A stretch of DNA of 64,000 nucleotides. It comes from Cryptomeria japonica. Lineage: Eukaryota > Streptophyta > Pinopsida > Cupressales > Cupressaceae. The notes under the pieces were generated by a model, which did no database searches, was not told the DNA's origin, and worked only from the letters and a program-made list of their open reading frames with translations. Every line of letters begins with the position of its first letter. Within the stretch, counting starts at the first letter, position 1. The DNA lies in contig NC_081414.1 of NCBI RefSeq assembly GCF_030272615.1, forward strand, positions 818,534,396-818,598,395, in the 5' to 3' direction. The position numbers were made by a program, and so were the translations under genes. Shown here one piece after another: positions 35,495 to 46,232 of this stretch.

Positions 35495-35670
35495 GCAGGG
35501 CGGCGGTTTTGAAAACTATGGGGTTAATGGTACCCCCCACTACCCTGCGGTCACAGTAAGTGGTCGCAGGGGAGTGGAGGGGACCACACAGCCCCCTCAT
35601 TCCCTATGGGCCTGTGCATGCAGGACTGCAGGGGATGATGGGACCCGTGGTCCCCACCCCCCTAATTACT
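35495..35670 (+). other. GC-rich hairpin-forming block within giant LTR
   Basis: A sharply GC-rich island in an AT-rich LTR. CCCTGCGGTCAC and GTGGTCGCAGGG can pair (10 of 12) around a 5-base loop at about 35550-35580, and GGGACC/GGTCCC phrases add further pairing. The matching block in the inverted copy (62080-62270) is also GC-rich but diverged. Confidence 0.55.
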
Positions 35671-36414
35671 ACATTAAACAATTCGCCTTATTAATAATTA
35701 ATCGTTTTAAATAAAATTTAAGTTATCTTTTTTTTATATATAGTTTAAATTAAATTTAAGTTAATTTTTATTTTTTTTTATTTTATATAATTGTTAGTTA
35801 AATTTAAAAAAAAAAAAAAATTAGCAAAAAGATTGAAATCAAATTATTGTTTCAATTCCTTTAGGGAATTATAGGATTATTTGATCCATGATTTTGATTT
35901 ACTTAAAAACAAATAAGTCTTATTATTTCAATTTGACCCAAAATTTCAAAAAGTATAAGCTAATCACTCATGTGGAATTAGTAACTCTATAATTAATTAG
36001 TCTCGCGATAGGAGAAAACTTTTCTGCATTTTGTATGTAAATGACGTTACTTTTGCATTGCATTTATATTATTTCACATTCTTTATCTTCATGCAATTAC
36101 ACGTAAGTTCACAATTATCATTACCATGCCAATACATGTATTAATTCGTTTAATTGTAGAATAATGATATTTCTTTTTTTTCAAATAGTATTTAAAGTTT
36201 AAATTATGTACATCCATTTCATAATTATATTTCAAGCATGATGTTTCATAAGCTCTTAGTTTAGAAACTAAACAAAGGAAGTTGGAAAACCAAAACTAGC
36301 AGCGTTCGGTATATACGATGCCTCTGGGTCACGCTTACGGGTAATGCTGTCGTGTTGAACTATTGCACTTAACGTCTAATAAAGCTGCATTAACGACGTC
36401 TGTGGCATTGTCCC

Positions 36415-36420
36415 TATAAA
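36415..36420 (+). promoter_or_regulatory. TATA box of giant LTR copy 1
   Basis: TATAAA in CCCTATAAAT, conserved at the matching place in the inverted copy (61222-61228 on the minus strand). Lies in the block most conserved between the copies. Confidence 0.5.
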
Positions 36421-37195
36421 TCGTCGGGGAGTAATAAGGGACACTTGGAAGTTAACATCCAAGGGGCGGGTAATCCCCCTTGGATCGATAATTTAATAAG
36501 ATAACTTTTAAATGATTTTCACATCCGTTGAGATAAACCATAGTAAACCCCTTTTAGGGATGGTCAAGTTAAATGCTCTCATGAAATTGATTTCTTTTTT
36601 TTTTATCTTGAAGGGATATTGGTGATTTGCAATTTGGTCAAGGGTGACACTCATGATAAGAATTAGGATCTAGTTATTTTAGGCCACAAGCAATAGGCCA
36701 TCTTGAGCCTTAGCTTAAGCGCTACCATCGTGGGTAGCAACCGCAGAGAAACTGTCTGGGATATTGACCCTAGAAAGGGTTGCGTACCCACAAATCAGTT
36801 TACATCAAACCATAGAATAGCAAATAGAACTACATACTTTATGCCTTGATCCCGTGCTGAAGTGGGTATGTAGGCAGTCTTGGGACGGAGTTGTCCCTCG
36901 TACTCAGGCGTTCGTGGGTGGGGTCTAGGCTTGGTTGAGTAAGAATCCTAATTGAAAGATAAGATAATTAAATTGAAAAAGAAATTCAATGCATACTCGG
37001 AAGGAATCCCGTATGGATTCGCTTGACTTCCTGAGGCTTTAAGACAAATTCCAAGGCGGAATTCAAGCTTGTATTATTTTAATTACTCCTAAGGACGGCG
37101 ACCTCAGTGCACTTTTGTTAGAAGAGTGTAGTACTTAGTGAGTGGCTCAGGACCCGAATGGTCCCGATGAGTCTAAGTCTCTGGCCAGAGCATCT

Positions 37196-37345
37196 CCTAT
37201 CCCGTTTGGATAGATGCCTACCCCGTATGGGTAGATGCCTATCCCGTATTGGATAGATGGAATCTTATGTCCCGTATGGACAATTGCTTAACCCGTATGG
37301 TTAGATGCTCATCTCGGATGGGTGAATGCCTAATCCTAAATGGAT
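37196..37345 (+). repeat. Seven-unit array of 21-bp palindromes
   Basis: Units of 21-25 bp, each a dyad around a CGTAT-like centre: CTATCC/GGATAG, CTACCC/GGGTAG, CTATCC/GGATAG, TGTCC/GGACA, TAACC/GGTTA, then two weaker units (CATCT/GGGTG and ATCC/GGAT). Units are joined by ATGC/ATG linkers. The arm sequence changes from unit to unit but pairing is kept. Confidence 0.85.
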
Positions 37346-37451
37346 GGATGCCTAGAGTATGCAATTGAATAAAACATAATGATTACATTAAACAAAAAAA
37401 AAAGAATACTCAATTTTTGTTGTAACAATTATGGTGGGTTATTACAAAGAA

Positions 37452-38189
37452 GCTTTATTCGAAAAAAAATTACCAATCAAACTAAAAAATGGTCAATAAC
37501 CAGATATAAATATAACTCTAAAGTTCAAGATATAAATATTATTAAGGAGGGAAGATTTCATTCTTGAGCTATCTCTATCTTTAGGTTGGTAAATTTTATC
37601 CCAATCAACCAAATGCCATTTTTTCTTTTTTAAATATCCTCTCTAGAGAAAATTTTGAACCTTATGATCTTATACATAAAGATACCTTTTGGAGCAGCCG
37701 AAGGCATAAATATATAAATGAAAAGAGATTGAATTATACAATTGAGAAGGATTGTATCACTAACCAAATAGAGATATCTATGTGTCTAATGATTAAAATG
37801 AAACTAAACAAAATCCAACATAACATTCTTATCTTTTTTCCTTAAGCGAGTAGGAAAAAGATGAATTCTCATATACTTAAAAGGTGTTTAAACTGTCTGA
37901 AAATGAAGAGCATTATCAATCTAAACTTGAAGATGAGTTTAGTATGGAAAATAAAAGTTGAGATTTTTTTATCATTCTAGAGTTGACCAGATGCACTAAT
38001 ATAAATATCAAGAGATTGTCTAAGAGCCCTAGCTTCCTTGATATTAAAAATTGACATAAAAAAGGTGTCATCCATAAAATAAACACGAGAAGTGGAGCTG
38101 AAATTGACACAATGTGAAAATTGGAGACAAACAAAAACACTCGAGATGACTAAAAAATTTTCTCAAACCTTTTACGAAAATAAAAAAGA
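37452..38189 (-). pseudogene. LINE reverse transcriptase remnant, C-terminal part
   Basis: The minus strand reads VYFMDDTFFMSIFNIKEARA with RQSLDIYISASGQL (about 38100-37980), the catalytic FVDDT block of plant LINE reverse transcriptase (here MDDT) and its following helix. Further on, EKWHLVDWDKIYQPKDRD (about 37660-37590) matches the W..WD-IC-PK motif after the polymerase domain. Stops and frameshifts are frequent. It continues the LINE fragment at 50443-52340: the two were one element before the Copia insertion, as their adjacent AAAGA ends show. Confidence 0.8.
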
Positions 38190-38689
38190 TGTATGATTTG
38201 GCTATTAAGGTATCCACCCAAGATCTAGAGGGATAATGGAACTCTCAATATCTAGAGAGAAACAATGTGACAAGAATAAACTATAATCTTATCAATGACA
38301 TGCAATAGAATCAATCAATGCACATACGAGACCCCTTGGTTCAATAGGCCAAGGTGAAACATAGGAGTGCATAAGATTATGACAAGTGTCATAATCTTAT
38401 GACATGATAAACAGAGTGAAAACTTATCATCCCACCTAAAGTGGAAAAGTGAGAGTGTGATAACACCTTTAAAGGTGGAAGCTCCACTTAAGGTATATAT
38501 CTGATAACATGATAAAACCACTAAAGGTGGAGACACCACTTAAAGTGGAAAGAGATAACATGATAACACCATTTAAAGTGGGAATTCTCGTAGAAGCTCC
38601 TGTGTGGTCCCTAAGTAAGCTTAAGTGACATTCAATTAGGACCTAGGTGAAGAATGACCAAGGTGCAACCTTTTAATTACACCAATACA
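38190..38689 (-). mobile_element. 3' LTR of Copia element, 500 bp
   Basis: In plus coordinates begins TGTATGATTTGGC and ends TTACACCAATACA. It is homologous over its length to 49948-50442, and the outer flanks of the pair are AAAGA on both sides. It carries an array of CCACTTAAAGTGG-type palindromes at 38431-38583. The moderate divergence between the two LTRs indicates an old insertion. Confidence 0.85.
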
Positions 38690-38939
38690 TCCAGTTAAGT
38701 GCAACTTAGGGAAAATGTACACAAAAGCTAATAGTGCAAGATGGGTCCCGACTAATAGGCCATATTAGGTACCCATGTACAAATGCAATGTAATCTATCA
38801 AAATTGGAGAAAACCTAGCGGGAAAAAAACCCTCCCCAAAAGAGATGAAAATACAAATGAAATCTCGAAGAAGAATGAGAAGAACAAAAACTCGTGTGAG
38901 GAAAAATTCCCCCCATAAGAGAAAATTGTGAAGTCAAAT

Positions 38940-39400
38940 GACCCCCCTGATGAAATATCTTCGAACCCAAAAGAGATCGCAAGTGATGATTCTTACTCTC
39001 AGTGAAGTGTTTGGTAAATGTGTCTACAACCTACTCTATTATAGAACAATACCGTTAATCAATGACTTGCTCCTTTTTCATCTCTCTGATGTAGTACTTG
39101 TGGATCTCAATGTGTTTGGTCCACTGATGGTGAACTGGGTTTTTCAAGATCTGAATGGCCCTCTGATTGTCACAATGAAGGATTGTAGGCTATAGAACAG
39201 TAAGCCAAATTTGATGAGGATATTTTGAAGATAAATAGCCTCAACAGTGGTATTAATAACCCCTCAATACTCAATCTTAGTCGAAGATAGAGAAATAACA
39301 TGTTTCTTCTTACTCTACCAACCGGGCTGAAACTGAGATGAAAGTTGTAGCCAAAAGTGGACTTACAATCGTCAAGATTTCCAACCCAATAAAAAATTAT
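38940..39400 (-). pseudogene. Copia RNase H domain remnant
   Basis: The minus strand reads SISLSSTKIEY, then LHCDNQRAIQI and HIEIHKYYIREM, then VDTFTKHFTE near the end (about 39280-38990). These follow the Copia RNase H order (S-S-T-EAEY; CDNQSAI; HIE...HF-RE; ADI-TK). Stops interrupt it. A G-run-containing stretch near 38910-38945 could hold the polypurine tract. Confidence 0.75.
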
Positions 39401-39428
39401 ATATCCGACCAAGTCAAGTCCATGTCTA

Positions 39429-40345
39429 CTACATAGTGAATCCCATGGTGATGTGTAACCTGCATGTAATGCAAGATGCATCTGGTAGCTTTCCAATGAA
39501 GCTCATGTGTTTCTTGCATAATGTGTGAAACCAAGCCAACCACAAAGGAAGAAAGGTGGCATAAACAAGTGGAGTGAAACACTTAGCCTCAAGCTTGACT
39601 CTTGAAAGAAAGGGAGTCAATGCAGGCTTATGATCAACCATATGAAATCGAGCTATAAGATCAAGAGAATAATTAGGTTGAGCAAGAGTGATCTCGAAAG
39701 AATACCATGTTATCCCAATCTCAAGAAAGTAATGCAAATGGCCCAAGTTAGTCGTAGAAAATCTAACATGCAACACGGATTTGACATTGCCAATGATAGA
39801 TGAGGCACTCCCTGTAATGATCAAGTCATCAACATATAGAAAAATTAACAAATGAGAGTCATCTTGTTGCAAAAATGTAAGCATTCAAATTTGAATGACA
39901 CCTAGTGAATTTTGTCAAGAGAAGAAAGGAATCCATCTTGGTATACTAAGCTCTAGGGGCCTGTTTGAGGCATGTGTAGATTTCCTTAGTCTGCAAACCA
40001 AATAAGAATCCTCAAAAAATCTCTTCCTAAATATCTCCACGAAGAAATGTACTATTCACATCATTTTGATGTACAACCCAACCGTGAGCTATAACAATGG
40101 CAATAGTTAAGAAAATGGAGTTCATCTTAGATACAGGTGCAAAAATTTTCATATAGTCGATACTAGAAACCTGTGAGAAATATTTTTCCACAAGTCATGC
40201 TTTGAACTTGTCCAATATTCCATCTGCTGCATACTTGGTCTGATAGATCCACTTACATCAAACCATTTGTATTCCCTTATGAAGAGGGACCAAGTCCCAT
40301 GTGCAGTTCTCATCAAGGAGCTATACTCTTCCTCCATTGTTGAGT
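39429..40345 (-). pseudogene. Copia reverse transcriptase remnant
   Basis: A 151-codon open stretch (39429-39884 minus) holds the catalytic motif LLIFLYVDDLIITG followed by LGHLHYFLEIGI and the ALTPFLSRVKLE linker typical of Ty1/copia polymerase. Upstream, DVNSTFLHGDI (compare DV-AFL-G-L) and W...YKWFDV-type scraps lie in other frames to about 40340. The aspartate pair of YVDD is retained but the domain is broken by stops upstream. Confidence 0.85.
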
Positions 40346-40479
40346 GCCACTCAGTAACTCTTGATGCTTTCTTAAAGGACTATGGATCAGAAGTTGTGGC
40401 AATGTATACATGTGGAATATGTTGATGTTTTGGTAGATTCCTTTGAGTGTTTGAAGAATATCCAACAAGAGAATTCAAT

Positions 40480-41761
40480 GACTCAAGAGCTTGTCAAGCC
40501 CAATGAGGACTTATAAGGGATGAAGGATGAGTATCCTCAACTTCAATAAGTGAACCTTGTGGAGGTGTAATCTCGTGAATTGGAGTCAAGGTAGAATCAT
40601 ATGAGTCACTATCATCACTATCCACTGTGGAGGAAGGATGAGGAGGATTATAGGCTAAACTAGGAGATATTTCCTCAAAGTGAACACTCGTCTTAGTGAA
40701 AGGCTCATATGTCTTTGGGTTTAAGAGACTATATGCTTTGATAACATCAGGATATCCAACAAAGATGAAAGGCCAATTTTGAGGTTCCAAAGATTGGTGC
40801 TTCTCGAGAGGAATGCATACCCAAGCTGGAGAGCCAAAAACTCTAAAGTGCCTCATAATTGTTTTTCTACCACACCAAGCCTTAAAAGGAGTCATACCTT
40901 TCAATTCCTTGTGGGAAACTTGATTTTGTATGTGTGGGACAATTTATGGCTTCAACCCAAAATGCAGGACTAAGAGAACGAGCATGAATCATGCAGCTAA
41001 CCATTTCCATAAGGTTCCTATTATGTCTTTTTGAAATTTACCGTTTTGTTGTGGTGTGTATGTAATTGAATGTTGAAGATCAATCCCCTTAAGAGTATAA
41101 TATTTCACATGTTGATTGTTCGCATATTCCCTTTCATTGTTTGTGTAGAGAATCTTGACTTACTTCCTTGATTGCTACTCAATGCGAGCCTTGAAGGCTT
41201 GAAATTTTTCAAAGACTTCATTCTTATGACAAATAAAGTAGACCCAAGTAAAGCAATAGTCGTCATGAATGAAGGCGAGGACATAGTGATCCTTACTGAA
41301 GGACAACACTAGAAAGGACTTGCTCCATCATTGTCAATTGAAGAACTTATAAATCTCTCCAAGACTTCCCTTTATCAAACTTCTCTTTGGTATGCTCACC
41401 CATTGAGTAACTTGGACATACACCTTCTAAAAAGATGATTTGAGGGAAACCTGTGACCATATCCTTTGAGATAAGCTATTGAAGATAGTAGTAGTTGAGA
41501 TGTCCAAACCACTCATGTCATAACTTAGTTTTTGAATTTGAATGAGTGAGAAATATTCTCAAAGGAAATCGTGACACAAAGTGGGTGAATGAATAAAGTT
41601 GAGAGTGATGATTGAATTGTACCACTGCAACCAAGCCATCATCCTTAAGTTATTTGATCACAACTATATTAGGTGAAAACTCAAATTTCTTTCCATGCCA
41701 AGATGAGTGATTTGGTAGATTGAAAGAAGGTTGGCACTTAATTCAAAATATATAAAGAACA
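40480..41761 (-). pseudogene. Copia integrase remnant
   Basis: The minus strand reads protease-to-integrase linker scraps (LYILN..., about 41755), then YVLAFIHDDYCFTWVYF and KNEVFEKFQAFK (about 41290-41190), GIDLQHSITYTPQQNG (about 41085-41035) and TPFKAWCGRK plus FRVFGSPAWVCIP (40900-40800). The latter part is one 136-codon open stretch (40494-40904) ending in an acidic Ser/Pro-rich linker. This matches the catalytic core and C-terminal region of Ty1/copia integrase. Frame breaks show it is inactive. Confidence 0.8.
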
Positions 41762-41766
41762 TTCTC

Positions 41767-42116
41767 TATTAGAGTAAAGGTATTAGTTTACTTAATTAAT
41801 TAAATCATATTGATTTAATAATTAAGTCACCTTTTCTCCATTTCACTTAAGCTAAATTTATGAAGCTAAACTTAGGAATATTAATAATTATTTTATTATT
41901 AATTGCTTTTAGGGTTTATGTTTTTAGGCTTTGATCTCCTTTTATAAGGATGGATCCCTTTGTAATACTTAACCAATTTGATTATCATTATTGCATTCTT
42001 TTGCTCTAGGTTTTCAAAGCAATCTTTGTATTTTGTGAATCTTCCATTGTTGTGACAGGTTATTTGCATACAGGTGCTCACTGGGTTCTGTGAGGTTGTA
42101 TTCTACAACTTTTACA
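41767..42116 (+). mobile_element. 5' LTR of nested non-autonomous element, 350 bp
   Basis: Begins TATTAGAG (TG changed to TA; the partner begins TGTTAGAG) and ends ACTTTTACA. It is highly similar to 44832-45188 throughout. Preceded by TTCTC (41762-41766), half of the target duplication. Confidence 0.9.
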
Positions 42117-42128
42117 TGGTATCAGAGC
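42117..42128 (+). promoter_or_regulatory. Primer-binding site of nested element
   Basis: TGGTATCAGAGC, complementary to the 3' end of initiator tRNA-Met, starts at the first base after the 5' LTR, the usual place for Copia-class minus-strand priming. Confidence 0.9.
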
Positions 42129-42435
42129 TTCAGACCTGAGGCTTTCTTGTTCTTCTGATTGGGAGATTCTACCAGAGCAGGTCTTCTATGCAATTTGGGT
42201 TGATTTGAACCTCACCATTGAATCCGGCACATGGGAAATAGTCAAGATTGACCTTTTGTTTGTCAATTTTTGACTCACGGGGCCAGATCTGTGAGGGTTT
42301 GAAGACTCAATTTTTTTTGTGATCCAAGAGGGAACCTATTTTTTAGAGAAATTTGGGCCCAAAAGGACCTCACAGTTAGATTCAAAAGGCCAATTCCATG
42401 AATTTGGATATATAATTTGCCTATTTTCGGTGACA

Positions 42436-43710
42436 GGGGCATCTGGGACATCATTTTTTATTGGCATGTTTTTCAAGACATGAAAAATCCGTACGAATGT
42501 ACTTGCACCTGCATCAAAAATATTTAAAAAAAAAAAATCAATTGGCTGGTAAAACAAATAAATTTTGATTGCTGGGTTTTTAATTTTTTTCTTGATTTTT
42601 ATTGGTTGGTAAAACAAATAAAAATCAAGTTGGTGCATGTTGTTAAAATATTTATTTTAATTTAAAAAAAGAAGTCAACCCTTTGCAACAAAAGTACATT
42701 GCATCAATGCTGAAATCAGCATGACATCATGCTGATGTGAGTGGTACGGATGGCTTGCATGGCCCCCTGTGACTCTCTTTGTGCCCTAAAAGAGGTTTTT
42801 TTTGGTTTTGGCCATAATTTGGGCATACGATATTGTTATTTGGCAAACGAGATATCATTGGAAAGCTGGTTTCCTCTACTTTCCAGATTTGTGGGTTTAA
42901 TCACATGTTTTTGTTGTTGGTGCATTATACAACCATTTCAAGTCAGAGGTGTTGTTTTCAGTCCCGAGCTCGTAACTTTTCACCAATTTCTCTATTTTTT
43001 GCGATTCCAACAGCATTGGGACGATGTTTCAGAGCTCTTCACAACCATCCATGCACTTTTTCTAGATTTTACTTCAGGTACATTTTATCCAGGGGCATCT
43101 GGGACATGATTTTTTATTGGCACATTTTTCGAGACACAAAAATCCGTATGACTGTACCTCCACCTACGTCAGAAATATTTAAAAAAAAAATCAACTTGCT
43201 GGTAAAAATAAAAATTTTGATTGCTGGGTTTTTAATTTTTTTTGTTAAAAAAAAAAATCAAGTTGGTGCATGTTGTTAGAAGATTTTTTTTAGTTACAAA
43301 AAAAAGTCAACCCTTTGCAACAAAAGTACATTGCATCAATGCTGACATCATCATGACATTACAGTCAACAATACGAACAATTTGCATGGTCCTTATGACC
43401 CTCTTTGTGCCCTAAAAGAGGGGTTTTTTTCTTTTTCTTTTGGGCATACGATATCGTTTTTTAGAAAATGAGATATCATCGGAAAGCTGGTTTTGTCTTC
43501 TTTCTAGATATGTGGGTTTCATCACCTGGTTTTGCTGTTGGTGTATTCTACAACCATTTGAAGTCAAAGGTACTGTTTTCAGTCTCGAGCTCATAACTTT
43601 TCGCCAGTTTCTTCGATTTTCGCGATTCCAACAGTGTTGGGATGGTGTTTCAGAGCTCTTCACAACCATCCATGCACTTTTTCCAGATTTTACTCTAGGT
43701 ACATTTTATT
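42436..43710 (+). repeat. 656-bp internal direct duplication
   Basis: GGGGCATCTGGGACAT at 42436 recurs at 43092, and the following ~620 bases match in order (TTTTTATTGGCA, TTGATTGCTGGG, AAGTCAACCCTTTGCAAC, GAGATATCAT-GGAAAGCTGG, TTCAGAGCTCTTCACAACC, AGGTACATTTTAT). Small indels occur in homopolymers, and the first copy has an extra ~40-bp segment near 42590. Confidence 0.85.
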
Positions 43711-44822
43711 CATTTTTTTGTGTTTTCACACCCTAGTGAATTTCTTCGACATATGATGTCGTGGAAACTTCTCGTTTGCGTGGGATAACTTGTTTTTGGC
43801 TGTTCTTCATGTATTTCTAGTCTTATGTCTTTTTTTGACATTTTGAGCTTTCATTGTAAGCACTTATGATTTTATAATGGCACTGAGATAAAGTGCCTAT
43901 GTATTGCACATGTATTATGGGATATTGCACATCAGTTTTGTGCCTTATTGTACTCGCACTGTGATATAAAGTGCCATGGGGGTTTGATGTTTTCCTTCAT
44001 GCCTTTCTCATGTGTGTGTGCCTTGGTTTACACACCCTTTGTATTTGCTTGTACTTTCATGTCTGCACAGTCAGATGTTCTTGGTTCTTCTTCATGCACT
44101 ACATTATGGTTTTCAGATTCAGTGTACTTGTCACACCTCTCCCTTCTCAGCATTATGGGGGGGTTTCTACTGTTGGTGTTAATGCTTCCTTGGTTTCGTG
44201 TTGGAGTGAGTTATGTATTCAATATTTGTTCCTATGTACTAGGCGGATGCAACAGCTGGTTACCCGTGCATTTCAGTGAGATGGAATACTTACCATATGG
44301 ATGCTCTTGCATTCCTATTTTTGGAGGTGACCTTACTTTTTTCATTTGATTAGTTCTTCAGGCTGTTGGTACTCGTGCCATTTGTATATTCAGATTCTAG
44401 ATGTTTTGCTTGTGTTTGCCATCTGATTCGGATTCGAGCAGTGTCATTGAGGGCACTCATGCATATTCATGTCTTCTTGATCTTGATCATCTTTTGTTTT
44501 AGAGGAGGTTCTTATTTCAGCATCATAGCAGTCATTCGATGACAATGTTTGCAACTTCTTCATGCTTCAGTGATTCTTCATGCCTGTCTTTTGTTCCTAT
44601 CTTTTGGAACATTCTTATTTGGAGGCTTCTTATTCCTTCATTTGAGCTTTCATCTCTTCTTGGAGATGAGTTTTGTTCCCACTGGGTTTTCTCCTTTTTC
44701 TCCACTTTACAGAGATTTCATTGTACTTGGGTACCTCATCAGGCCTTGTTGCCGAGACCCATTTTTTGGCTTTCATGCATCTAGTCCTTTGTTATTTTTT
44801 AGCTTCTCCCTATCTTCATCTT

Positions 44823-44831
44823 AAGGGGGGT
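44823..44831 (+). promoter_or_regulatory. Polypurine tract of nested element
   Basis: AAGGGGGGT immediately precedes the 3' LTR start, the expected plus-strand priming site. Confidence 0.8.
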
Positions 44832-45188
44832 TGTTAGAGTTAAGATATTAGTTTACTTAATTAATTAAATCATATTGATTTAATAATTAAGTCACCTTTT
44901 CTCTATTTCACTTAAGCTAAATTTAGGAAGCTAAACTTAGGAATATTAATAATTAATTTATTATTAATTATTAATTGTTTTTAGGGTTTATGTTTTTAGG
45001 TTTTGATCTCATTTTATAAGGATTGATCCCTTTGTAATCCTTAACCAATCTGATAATCATTATTGCATTCTTTTGCTCTAGGTTTTCAAAGCAATCTTTG
45101 TATTTCATGAATCTTCCATTGTTGTGACAGGTTATTTGCATACAGGTGTTCACTGGGTTCTGTGAGGTTGTATTCTACAACTTTAACA
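44832..45188 (+). mobile_element. 3' LTR of nested non-autonomous element, 357 bp
   Basis: Begins TGTTAGAGTTAAG and ends ACTTTAACA. Followed by TTCTC (45189-45193), the right half of the target duplication. Differs from the 5' LTR by a few substitutions and a small indel in a TTATTAATTA run. Confidence 0.9.
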
Positions 45189-45193
45189 TTCTC

Positions 45194-46232
45194 AAATGTC
45201 CCATCATCCATTTCAACCACAACTTTCCCTTCAACCACCACTTGTGTATCATTACCATAAGAATGTGAGGTACCATGCAAGGATCCAATGGAGATAATTG
45301 TTCTATTGTAGAATCCAATGATGAGAGACACTTGAGTCAAGTATGTGCTCCTTTCACTATATTGTAGTTGCCACAAGTTCTTGTCCTTTTCCTTGTCCTT
45401 ATGACTATGAGGAAATGGAAAGAGATGAATCCCTCTTGTAGATGAATGGAAAATTGATGTTGTTCTTCTTGATGATTTTTTTCAACTCAGTAATTTTATT
45501 AGCATGAAAATGATGCTCATCATGACCAACTTTATTGCAATATGAAAAATTTGGCCTCTCTTTTTATGAATTTCCCTTCTTAGAAGAGAATGAAGAATTG
45601 CTTTTTTGAGGATAAGATGTTTGTGATATATCCTTCTATGGATTTCTCTTTGATTGCTATGTTTCTTGTTGCAACCTTTCCTTGATTCCCTTGATTAGCC
45701 ACCAAAGTGTTTGACTTGGTTGTCTTGAGAATCTCCATGGTGATCAACTTTGATTGCTCAAGCATCAACATTTTTGTCAATGAATCAAATGATGTTGTAG
45801 GGTAAGTACTACCCATAGTCTACTGATGGATTTGTAAACTACAAACAAACATTGCATATTCTGAAGGAAGCTTGCCCAACAAATTGAAGGCCAACTATGC
45901 ATCCTTGTTCTCAATGCCACAATCCTTGAGTTGTGCTCTAGCTCATTTGCCTTGGTGATATAGTCTTGGATTGTATCAAAATTATTAGGATCCAAATTTA
46001 TGAGATCATTATCAAGTGTGTATCCTCTAATATCATCAACTTGACCGTACAATTGAATAAGTCTATCCCAAGCTTCCTCGAGTGTCTTACAATTTTCAAT
46101 ATGAAAGCTAAGATCAAGTGATACACATTTTCTTGATGTTCCAAGAGCCATAAATTTTTTGATGATCTATTCTCTTTTTAGTTTAGGATCGGCTTTAGGA
46201 TTTGATGGTTTTGAAATAGTTCCATCTATTAG
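45194..46232 (-). pseudogene. Copia gag and protease remnant
   Basis: The minus strand reads LIDGTISKPSNPKADPKLKR, then KTLEEAWDRLIQLYG and LDNDLINLDPNNFDTIQDYI (46225-45960), typical Copia gag (UBN2-type) phrases. Then come a knuckle-like NFSYCNKVGHDEHHFHANK (about 45550-45500) and protease scraps SYGNDTQVVVEGKVVVEMDD plus GTFENV (45280-45195). The protease runs into the nested element and resumes at 41761 (LYILN). Stops and lost cysteines show decay. Confidence 0.8.

Larger units (their letters stand above)
33918..37446 (+). mobile_element. Giant solo LTR, 3.5 kb, Gypsy-like (copy 1)
   Basis: Begins TGTCACAACCCTCC and ends GGTGGGTTATTACA, with a perfect 5-bp duplication AAGAA at 33913-33917 and 37447-37451. 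No internal domain survives. A second copy lies inverted at 60201-63842, which confirms the ends. Notable parts: a 90-bp duplication (35213-35302, 35303-35392), a GC-rich block (35495-35670), a conserved block (36300-37370) containing AATAAA-like and TATAAA signals, and seven 21-bp palindromic units near the 3' end. The Gypsy superfamily is inferred from size and termini. Confidence 0.85.
41767..45188 (+). mobile_element. Non-autonomous LTR retrotransposon (LARD-like), 3.4 kb
   Basis: Complete structure: two 350-357-bp LTRs, a perfect initiator-tRNA-Met primer site directly after the first, a polypurine tract directly before the second, and a perfect TTCTC duplication outside. The 2.7-kb interior encodes no gag, protease, integrase or polymerase; its longest open frames (about 150 codons) have no recognised domain. 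It must have been mobilised by another Copia element. The interior contains a 656-bp direct duplication. It interrupts the Copia protease between GTFENV and LYIL. High LTR-LTR similarity makes it the youngest layer of the nest. Confidence 0.9.

Noticed and set aside
42741..43279. 122- and 148-codon open frames in the nested LTR element
   Set aside because: No gag or pol similarity; they lie in overlapping frames of a duplicated non-coding interior.
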